Of a stretch of DNA of 12,944 nt, positions 7,912-12,944 are shown in pieces. Origin of the DNA: Fibrobacter succinogenes (lineage in GTDB: Bacteria; Fibrobacterota; Fibrobacteria; Fibrobacterales; CADBQJ01); the NCBI GenBank assembly GCA_902796785.1, contig CADBQJ010000107.1:1-12944 (forward strand), written 5' to 3'. Made by a program: the position numbers and the translations under genes. The notes below the pieces were generated by a model. The model searched no databases. It was not told the origin of the DNA and saw only the letters and a list, made by a program, of their open reading frames with translations. Within the stretch, counting starts at the first letter, position 1, and every line of letters begins with the position of its first letter.

Positions 7912-8748
7912 ATGATACAGATCGGGAAACGCGCGAAGCTCAAGGTGCTCCGCTTCGTCGACTTCGGCGCCTACCTCGACGCCGGGGAGCTGGGCGAAGT
8001 GCTCCTTCCGCGCAAGTACGAGCCGAAGGACCTCGCCGAGGGCGACGAGATCGAGGTCTTCCTCCACCACGACGACCAGGGCCGCCCCGTGGCCACCACC
8101 GAGACGCCGCTCGCCGAAGTCGGCCAGTTCGCCGCGCTCAGGGTGGCCGCCGTCGCCCCCGCGGGCGTCTTCCTCGACTGGGGGATCTCGCGCGGGCTCT
8201 TCCTCCCCTTCCGCGAGGAGCGCCGTCCGCTCCGCGAGGGCGAGACCGTCGTCGTCCGCGTCCTGATCGACGAGCGCACCGGCCGCGCGATGGCCTCCGC
8301 GAAGCTGCACCGCTTCCTCGACCCCGACCCCGGCGAGCTCCGCGCGGGCGACAAGGTCGACCTCCTCCTCTTCGAGCGGACCGACCTGGGATACAAGGCC
8401 GTGGTGAACGGCCGCCACGTCGGCGTGCTCTACCACGCGGAGATCTTCCGCGAGGTCTCGGTCGGCGAACGGCTCGAGGGCTGGGTGCTGCGCGTGCGCG
8501 ACGACGGCAAGATCGACCTGGGGCTCCAGGCCCCCGGCGCGGGCAAGGTCTTCGACTTCGAGGACGAGCTGCTGAAGGCGCTGCGCGAGAACGGCGGGTC
8601 GCTCCCCTTCGGCGACGACTCCTCGCCGGAGGCGATCCACGAACGGTTCGGCGTCTCGAAGAAGACCTTCAAGAAGGCGACGGGCGCCCTCTTCCGAAAG
8701 CGCCTCGTGCTTCTCCGTCCGGAGGGGATCGAACTGGTCCGGCGCTAG
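7912..8748 (+). CDS. cvfB: CvfB-family S1-domain RNA-binding protein
   Basis: A 278-residue protein beginning MIQIGKRAKLKVLRFVDFGA, which matches the start of CvfB/YitL-type proteins. It contains three successive S1-like OB folds: about 1-60 (with LPRKY, then LAEGDEIEVFLHHDDQGRPV), about 62-132 (VFLDWGISRGLFLPFREE) and about 140-208 (GDKVDLLLFERTDLGYKAVV, then VLYHAEIF). A C-terminal winged-helix segment spans about 215-278 (IHERFGVSKKTFKKATGALF). Length and domain order fit the family. Known: CvfB homologues bind RNA and affect virulence-factor expression in Staphylococcus; in most bacteria the role is unclear. Two tandem ATGs exist (7909 and 7912); the second fits both the usual N-terminus and the upstream -10-like box. 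Cytoplasmic, no signal peptide. Its stop TAG shares CTAG with the opposing ilvN stop. Confidence 0.88.
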   Translation: MIQIGKRAKLKVLRFVDFGAYLDAGELGEVLLPRKYEPKDLAEGDEIEVFLHHDDQGRPVATTETPLAEVGQFAALRVAAVAPAGVFLDWGISRGLFLPFREERRPLREGETVVVRVLIDERTGRAMASAKLHRFLDPDPGELRAGDKVDLLLFERTDLGYKAVVNGRHVGVLYHAEIFREVSVGERLEGWVLRVRDDGKIDLGLQAPGAGKVFDFEDELLKALRENGGSLPFGDDSSPEAIHERFGVSKKTFKKATGALFRKRLVLLRPEGIELVRR

Positions 8749-9251
8749 GTCGCTTCCGGCCCGCGGGTGACGATCACCTTGCCGGTGCGGATGAACTCCA
8801 CCATGTGGTAGCGGGCGCAGAGCGCGGTCATCGCGTCGATCTTCTCCGTCTCGCCGGTCACCTGCAGCGTCATCGAGCTCTCGGTCATGTCGACCGTGGA
8901 GGCCTTGAAGTGCTGGGCCAGCTGGAGGATCTCGGTGCGTTCCTCGGGGGCGCAGAGCAGCTTGATCAGCGCCAGCTCGCGCATCACGATGTCGTCGCCC
9001 GTGTGGTCCTTGGCGCTCACCACGTCCACCAGCTTCTCCAGCTGGGCGATGATCTGCCCCAGGTCCTTCGGGTCGCCGTGCGCGACGATGTTCATCCGCG
9101 AGAAGTCGCCGTCGATCGAGGGCGACACCACCAGCGAGTCGATGTTGAAGCCGCGGCGCGAGAAGACCAGGGCCACGCGCACCAGCACGCCGGGGCGGTT
9201 GGCGACGGTGAGCGAGATCGCGTGCGCGGGTCGGGCGTTCTTCGGTTCCAT
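8745..9251 (-). CDS. ilvN: Acetolactate synthase, small (regulatory) subunit
   Basis: A 168-residue protein, the usual length. An N-terminal ACT domain (about 10-85) begins HAISLTVANRPGVLVRVALV and has the NRPGVL turn that forms the valine-binding site in characterised homologues. The second domain starts at RELALIKLLCAP (about 91) and continues through MTLQVTGETEKIDAMTAL. Role: binds IlvB, raises its activity and confers end-product feedback inhibition in branched-chain amino-acid synthesis. A longer frame exists upstream, but only this start gives a normal N-terminus. Two adjacent ATGs (9254, 9251) overlap the ilvB stop. The second is preferred because the TAGGAGG Shine-Dalgarno is 6 bases from it but only 3 from the first. 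The synonym ilvH is equally possible. Confidence 0.96.
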   Translation of the reverse strand: MEPKNARPAHAISLTVANRPGVLVRVALVFSRRGFNIDSLVVSPSIDGDFSRMNIVAHGDPKDLGQIIAQLEKLVDVVSAKDHTGDDIVMRELALIKLLCAPEERTEILQLAQHFKASTVDMTESSMTLQVTGETEKIDAMTALCARYHMVEFIRTGKVIVTRGPEAT

Positions 9252-10966
9252 CATGCGCCTCCTACGGGCTTGTCGAGCTGTTCCTTCGGGCGCTCCAGCA
9301 GCATGGAGCGGTACGGGGCGCCGGCGGGGATCATCGGGAAGACGTTGTCCTCCTTCTCCACCTCGCAGTGGATCAGCGCGGGCCCCTCGTTCCAGGCCAG
9401 CGCCTTCTTCAGCGTCTTCGAGATGTCGGCCATGCGGCGGATGCGGAATCCCTTGATCCCGTAGGCCTCGGCCAGCTTGACGAAGTCGGGGTTGCCCGTC
9501 ATGTCCACGCTGGAGTAGCGCTTGCCGAAGAACATGTCCTGCCACTGGCGGACCATGCCCAGGTACTTGTTGTCCATCACCAGGATCTTGATCGGCAGCT
9601 TGCGGATGGCGGCCGTGGCCAGCTCGAACTCGGTCATCTGGAAGCCGCCGTCGCCCACGATCGCGCAGACGACGCGGTCGGTCACGCCGATCGCGGCGCC
9701 CACCGCCGCGGGAAGGCCGTAGCCCATCGTGCCGGCGCCGCCGGAGGTGAGGCACTGCCGGGGGCTCTTGAAGCGGTAGAACTGCGCGGCCCACATCTGG
9801 TGCTGGCCCACGTCGGTGCTCACCACCGCCTCGCCCCTGGTCTGGCGGTAGAGCTCGTCGATCACGGCCTGCACGCGCAGGCCGCCCTGCTTGCGGTACT
9901 TCAGCGGGTACTTGCGCTTCCAGGCCTGCACCTGCTTCAGCCACGCCGCGGTGTCGAGCTTCGAGACCAGCGGCAGCAGCTCCTCGAGCACCGTCTTGGC
10001 GTCGCCCACGATCGAGACGTCGGGCTGCACGATCTTGCCGATCTCGGCGGGGTCGATGTCGACGTGGATCACCTTGGCGCCCGGGCAGAACTCGTCCAGC
10101 TTGCCGGTGATGCGGTCGTCCCAGCGCGAGCCGACGCTCATGATCAGGTCGCATTCCATCACCGCCATGTTGGCGTAGGCGGTGCCGTGCATGCCGAGCA
10201 TCCCCAGCGAGAGCTCGTGCGTGCCGGGGATCGTCCCCAGCCCGAGCAGCGTGTTGACCACGGGGGCCTGCAGCTTCTCGGCCAGCTCGACCACCTGCTT
10301 CGACGCGCCGGAGATGACGGCGCCGTGGCCCACGAGCAGCACGGGGCGCTTCGACTTCGAGAGCAGCTCGGCCGCCTTGCGGATCCGCTCGGGGTCGCCC
10401 TTGGAGGGGACGCGGTAGCCGGGCAGCTTCACCTCGTCCACGAACGGCGCGGTGCAGGGCCGCGAGCCGACGTCCTTGGGCAGGTCGATGAGGACCGGGC
10501 CGGGACGGCCGGTGGTGGCGATGCGGAACGCCTCCTTCATCACGCGGGGGAGGTCGTTCGGGTCCTTCACCAGATAGGAGTACTTCACGCAGGCGAAGCT
10601 CATCCCGGAGATGTCGCTCTCCTGGAAGGCGTCCTTGCCCAGCAGCGGCGAGATGGTCTGCCCGCAGATGATCACCAGCGGGACCGAGTCCATGTGCGCG
10701 GTGTAGATGCCCGTCAGCGTGTTGGTGGCGCCGGGGCCGGAGGTGACCAGGACGACGCCGGGCTTGCCCGTGGCGCGCGCGTAGCCGTCGGCGGCGTGGA
10801 CGGCGCCCTGTTCGTGGCGGACCAGGATCGTGTCGATCGAGGAGTCGAGGAGGGCGTCGAAGAGGGGGATCGCGTTCCCGCCCGGATAGGCGAAGAGGTG
10901 CTCCACGCCTTCGCGTTTGAGCGCCTCCACCACAACCTGCGCGCCGGTCAATGCAGTTTCACTCAT
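9251..10966 (-). CDS. ilvB: Acetolactate synthase (acetohydroxyacid synthase), large catalytic subunit
   Basis: A 571-residue ThDP- and FAD-dependent enzyme. It makes acetolactate from two pyruvates, or acetohydroxybutyrate from pyruvate and 2-ketobutyrate: the first common step to valine, leucine and isoleucine. Seen: [14 protein letters not shown] near the N-terminus, [19 protein letters not shown] with catalytic Glu52, [27 protein letters not shown], and the C-terminal ThDP site [16 protein letters not shown] leading to [17 protein letters not shown]. Length and domain order (PYR, central FAD domain, PP domain) are normal. The residue at the usual Pro of the GQVP motif is Ile105 (GQTISPLLG). 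ATG 10966 has AAAAGGA 7 bases ahead and a good sigma-70 promoter. It forms an operon with ilvN by a 4-base ATGA overlap. ilvC, the next pathway gene, is not in the window. Confidence 0.97.
   Translation of the reverse strand: MSETALTGAQVVVEALKREGVEHLFAYPGGNAIPLFDALLDSSIDTILVRHEQGAVHAADGYARATGKPGVVLVTSGPGATNTLTGIYTAHMDSVPLVIICGQTISPLLGKDAFQESDISGMSFACVKYSYLVKDPNDLPRVMKEAFRIATTGRPGPVLIDLPKDVGSRPCTAPFVDEVKLPGYRVPSKGDPERIRKAAELLSKSKRPVLLVGHGAVISGASKQVVELAEKLQAPVVNTLLGLGTIPGTHELSLGMLGMHGTAYANMAVMECDLIMSVGSRWDDRITGKLDEFCPGAKVIHVDIDPAEIGKIVQPDVSIVGDAKTVLEELLPLVSKLDTAAWLKQVQAWKRKYPLKYRKQGGLRVQAVIDELYRQTRGEAVVSTDVGQHQMWAAQFYRFKSPRQCLTSGGAGTMGYGLPAAVGAAIGVTDRVVCAIVGDGGFQMTEFELATAAIRKLPIKILVMDNKYLGMVRQWQDMFFGKRYSSVDMTGNPDFVKLAEAYGIKGFRIRRMADISKTLKKALAWNEGPALIHCEVEKEDNVFPMIPAGAPYRSMLLERPKEQLDKPVGGA
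9258..9264 (-). promoter_or_regulatory. Shine-Dalgarno (TAGGAGG) deciding the ilvN start
   Basis: A near-perfect ribosome binding site inside the 3' end of ilvB. It is 3 bases from ATG 9254 and 6 bases from ATG 9251, which favours the second ATG. Its position within ilvB implies coupled translation of the two subunits. Confidence 0.8.
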
Positions 10967-11005
10967 AAAACGGTCCTTTTCATCCGATTTGACGGACGGA
11001 TTTTC

Positions 11006-11034
11006 AATCTAGACAAGAGAAACCCGTCTGTCAA
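11006..11034 (-). promoter_or_regulatory. Sigma-70 promoter of ilvBN
   Basis: On the minus strand a consensus -35 TTGACA (11034-11029) is separated by exactly 17 bases from -10 TAGATT (11011-11006). Predicted +1 is about 10999, leaving a leader of about 33 bases with Shine-Dalgarno AAAAGGA (10980-10974), 7 bases before the ilvB ATG. The leader is too short for a leucine/valine-type attenuator peptide and shows no T-box features. Confidence 0.8.
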
Positions 11035-11063
11035 TCCATTTTATCCTCTTCTTGGCGCGGATT

Positions 11064-11072
11064 TGCTATTTT
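11064..11072 (+). promoter_or_regulatory. Candidate extended -10 promoter (TGC-TATTTT) for radC
   Basis: TATTTT at 11067-11072 is preceded by TGC, an extended -10 arrangement, and no -35 is recognisable. Predicted +1 is near 11079, giving a 21-base leader with AAAGGA (11088-11093), 6 bases before ATG 11100. It uses the same TATTTT hexamer as the leaderless candidates, but here the gene has a Shine-Dalgarno. Confidence 0.5.
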
Positions 11073-11099
11073 TTAGACCGCAGGGATAAAGGATTTCGA

Positions 11100-11780
11100 A
11101 TGAAAACAGAGCTGAACGGCCGCAAACGGGCCGTCCACGACGAAAAACCCTGCGAAACCCGCCTGCCGAGAGAGAAAATCGAGCGCTTCGGCGCGGGAAA
11201 ACTCGAGAACTGGGAACTTCTGGCCGTCGTTTTGGGCCATGGATGCGCCGGCAAGGACGTTTTCGCCCTCGCCAGGGAGCTTTCCGACCACCTGAGCTCT
11301 TGCGCGGCGATCCCGACCCTGGACGAACTGCGGGCCATCCCCGGCATCGGGCGCGCCCGGGCCGCGCAGCTGCTCGCCTGCCTGGAGTTCTCGCGCCGCC
11401 GGCTGCTGAGCGTGGAGCGGTTCGCCGTGCGCGACGGCGACGACCTGGCCTCGCTCTTCAACGACCTGAGGGGGGAGGCGCAGGAGCACTTCGTCTGCGT
11501 CACGCTCAACTCCGCGCACGAGGTGATCGCCCGCCACGAGATCACCGTCGGGCTGGTCAACCAGTCGCCCGTCCATCCGCGCGAGGCCTTCCGCCACGCC
11601 ATCGCCGACAACGCCGTGGCCGTGGCGTTCGCGCACAACCACCCGGGCGGTTCCGCGGAGCCGAGCGAGCAGGACGTCCGCGCCACCCGCCGCCTCGTCG
11701 AGGCCGGCGAGCTGCTCGGGATCCACGTGCTCGACCACCTCGTCGTCTCGCGCGGCGGGTGGCGCAGCGCGCTCCGGTGA
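11100..11780 (+). CDS. radC: RadC family JAMM-domain protein
   Basis: A 226-residue protein, normal for the family. Residues of about 20-60 form the N-terminal helical region. About 74-95 is a helix-hairpin-helix segment (LDELRAIPGIGRARAAQLLA). The JAMM metalloprotease-like domain fills about 105-226. The metal motif H-x-H-x7-S-x2-D is intact as HNHPGGSAEPSEQD (His179, His181, Ser189, Asp192), with a conserved Glu130 before EHFVCVTLN. The usual HPSG reads HPGG. Family knowledge: once linked to DNA repair, an assignment since questioned; the biochemical role remains uncertain. A TTG further upstream would extend the frame, but ATG 11100 has a well-placed AAAGGA and lies downstream of the likely promoter. 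Its first 20 or so residues are Lys/Arg-rich, with less GC-biased codons than the rest. Confidence 0.94.
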   Translation: MKTELNGRKRAVHDEKPCETRLPREKIERFGAGKLENWELLAVVLGHGCAGKDVFALARELSDHLSSCAAIPTLDELRAIPGIGRARAAQLLACLEFSRRRLLSVERFAVRDGDDLASLFNDLRGEAQEHFVCVTLNSAHEVIARHEITVGLVNQSPVHPREAFRHAIADNAVAVAFAHNHPGGSAEPSEQDVRATRRLVEAGELLGIHVLDHLVVSRGGWRSALR

Positions 11781-11786
11781 GGCGCC

Positions 11787-11836
11787 CGCCCCGCGGCGCA
11801 TGCGAAAAGGGCGCCGCGGGGCGCCCTTCTCTCTTC
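11787..11836. terminator. Bidirectional terminator between radC and the chitinase gene
   Basis: A 9-bp perfect stem AAGGGCGCC/GGCGCCCTT (11807-11815 and 11820-11828) closes a GCGG loop. On the minus strand it is followed by TTTTCGC, and on the plus strand by CTCTCTTC. An overlapping 13-bp stem (11787-11799 with 11811-11823) offers an alternative fold of similar strength for the radC transcript. It lies in the 72-base gap between two convergent genes, the place expected for shared termination. Confidence 0.8.
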
Positions 11837-11852
11837 GAATCCGGAAGCCGAA

Positions 11853-12944
11853 CTACATCCGCCCCTTCTTGGAGGCGTGCGTCTGGTAGAGCTCGTTGTG
11901 CACGGCGATCAGCAGGCTGAGCGAGTCGGGCACGCCGGCGTCGCCGAGCATGTCCCAGTACATCACGCCCGGGTAGCCCTCGTCGGCCCGTTCGCGCACG
12001 GAGCGGACCGTGTGCTGCATCGACTTGGTGCCGTTGAAGACGATGATCTCCTGGTTGCCGACGGCGTATTCGCAGCCCAGGTCCTCGTCGAAGGTCACCT
12101 CGTACTTGGCGATCTTCAGCTGGTCGAGCAGCTTGCTCCAGTAGTGGGTGCCGCCGGAGCCGGAGCCGGTGCCGTCGAACTCGCCGCCCAGCTGCAGCGG
12201 GAGCGCCTTGCCGGTGCGGGGGTCCTTGCGTTCGTTGAACGACTTGCCGTAGAAGGCCAGGCCCTGCACCAGGCGTTCCTTCGGGATGCCGCGCGATTCG
12301 TAGTACTTGACGATCTCCCAGCCCTGCTTGGTGGAGGCGTTGCACTTCACGCGCTTCTCCCAGGTGCCCATGAAGTCGTAGCTCATCACCATCAGCAGGT
12401 CGAGCGCCTTGTAGCTGGCGTCGGTGGTCCAGCGGGCCCAGTAGTCGGAGCCGGGGACGGCGGCGGTGAGCAGCACGTGCTTGCCGGTGCGCTTGTTGTA
12501 TTCGTCGAGCCCCTTGCGCAGGTCGAGGAAGAAGAGCTCGGCCCAGCGGGTGTCGGCGTCGTCGTTGCCGTAGACGGGGTCCACGCCGGGCGCGCCGGGG
12601 AAGGTCTTCTCGGGGTCGGCGCCGGGAGCTTCGTGCGGATATTCCCAGTCGATGTCGAAGCCGTCGAAGCCGTGGCTGTCGGCCAGCTTCACGATGTTGT
12701 CCACGAAGTTCTTCCGGGTCTCGGGCTTGCGGGCCAGTTCGCTGAAGCCGTCGGACTGGTCGGCGCCGCCGATCGAGAGGAAGATCGTGACGTTGTTGGC
12801 GCGGCACGAGTCGATCAGGGCGCGGAGGTTGGCCTCGTCGGTCGGGTCGGAGTTGAAGAGGTCGCCGTTGGGGTTGGTCTTGTAGAAGGCGTAGAGGATG
12901 TGGGTCACCAGGTGGTAGGGGATGTCCTCGGCCTTGAACCCGGA
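11853..12944 (-). CDS. Glycoside hydrolase family 18 (chitinase-like), N-terminus outside window
   Basis: 363 residues are visible. The frame is open through the last base of the window, so the start, and any signal peptide, lies outside. A GTG at 12908 could be misread as a start, but the upstream residues (SGFKAEDIPYHL) continue the first barrel strand smoothly. GH18 landmarks: HILYAFYKTN (first strand region), IFLSIGGADQSDGF, the catalytic DGFDIDWEYP (positions 12665-12636, with the proton-donor Glu at 12644-12642), LLMVMSYDFMGTWE, GLAFYGKSF, and GVMYWDMLGDAG near the C-terminus. Family knowledge: retaining, substrate-assisted cleavage of beta-1,4-GlcNAc polymers, via the DxxDxDxE motif. 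The substrate is probably chitin or chitooligosaccharide; related non-chitinolytic or peptidoglycan-active members exist. The protein ends shortly after the barrel, with no C-terminal binding module. Confidence 0.93.
   Translation of the reverse strand, partial: SGFKAEDIPYHLVTHILYAFYKTNPNGDLFNSDPTDEANLRALIDSCRANNVTIFLSIGGADQSDGFSELARKPETRKNFVDNIVKLADSHGFDGFDIDWEYPHEAPGADPEKTFPGAPGVDPVYGNDDADTRWAELFFLDLRKGLDEYNKRTGKHVLLTAAVPGSDYWARWTTDASYKALDLLMVMSYDFMGTWEKRVKCNASTKQGWEIVKYYESRGIPKERLVQGLAFYGKSFNERKDPRTGKALPLQLGGEFDGTGSGSGGTHYWSKLLDQLKIAKYEVTFDEDLGCEYAVGNQEIIVFNGTKSMQHTVRSVRERADEGYPGVMYWDMLGDAGVPDSLSLLIAVHNELYQTHASKKGRM

Noticed and set aside
10982..11001. Possible attenuator hairpin (ATCCG/CGGAT) in the ilvB leader.
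   Set aside because: The stem is only 5 bp, the leader is about 33 bases, there is no T-run, and there is no room for a regulatory leader peptide.
9368..11089. A 573-residue plus-strand open frame opposite ilvB.
   Set aside because: It is an antisense frame to a well-conserved enzyme, with His/Val/Leu/Gly-biased composition and no start context.
11029..11099. AT-rich patch between ilvB and radC as a sign of horizontal transfer.
   Set aside because: The low GC is confined to the promoter region of two divergent housekeeping genes, as at the other divergent junctions. No mobile-element features are present.

Overview
The window is gene-dense, very GC-rich DNA (by eye around 70% G+C) from a bacterium. 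It is almost certainly diderm (Gram-negative): it encodes an OmpA-type envelope protein, a second predicted outer-membrane beta-barrel and a lipoprotein. I cannot assign a phylum. There are eleven protein genes, two of them cut by the window ends. I see no tRNA, rRNA, CRISPR array, transposase, integrase or phage gene, and no gene-free stretch longer than about 135 bases.

Layout from left to right. (1) 1-3478, minus strand: a tightly packed, translationally coupled run. It begins with a small Dabb-domain protein and continues with a secreted protein carrying thrombospondin type 3 calcium repeats and a divergent OmpA-like C-terminus. It ends with a GT2 glycosyltransferase and a DXD-type (GT32-like) glycosyltransferase that runs off the left edge. 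(2) 3546-5090, plus: a secreted protein with a Wzi-like beta-barrel signature. (3) 5142-6680, minus: a GH9 cellulase-family lipoprotein. (4) 6753-7895, plus: a DegT/DnrJ/EryC1/StrS sugar aminotransferase. (5) 7912-8748, plus: a CvfB-type S1 RNA-binding protein. (6) 8745-10966, minus: the ilvB-ilvN acetolactate synthase operon. (7) 11100-11780, plus: RadC. (8) 11853 to the right end, minus: a GH18 chitinase-family protein whose N-terminus lies outside.

The genes alternate between divergent and convergent blocks, with compact AT-rich promoter islands at the divergent junctions and GC-rich hairpins at two of the three convergent junctions. At the third (cvfB/ilvN) the two stop codons share one CTAG. 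Functionally this is a mix of housekeeping genes (branched-chain amino acids, RadC, CvfB) and cell-surface or polysaccharide genes (two glycosyltransferases, a nucleotide-sugar aminotransferase, a Wzi-like barrel, a GH9 and a GH18). I found no convincing new multi-gene system.

The most interesting signal is regulatory. Four genes (Dabb, Wzi-like barrel, DegT, CvfB) lack a usable Shine-Dalgarno site. Instead each has a TANNTT box ending 6-7 bases before the start codon, the geometry expected of leaderless transcripts. The GH9, ilvB and radC genes have ordinary leaders with Shine-Dalgarno sites.
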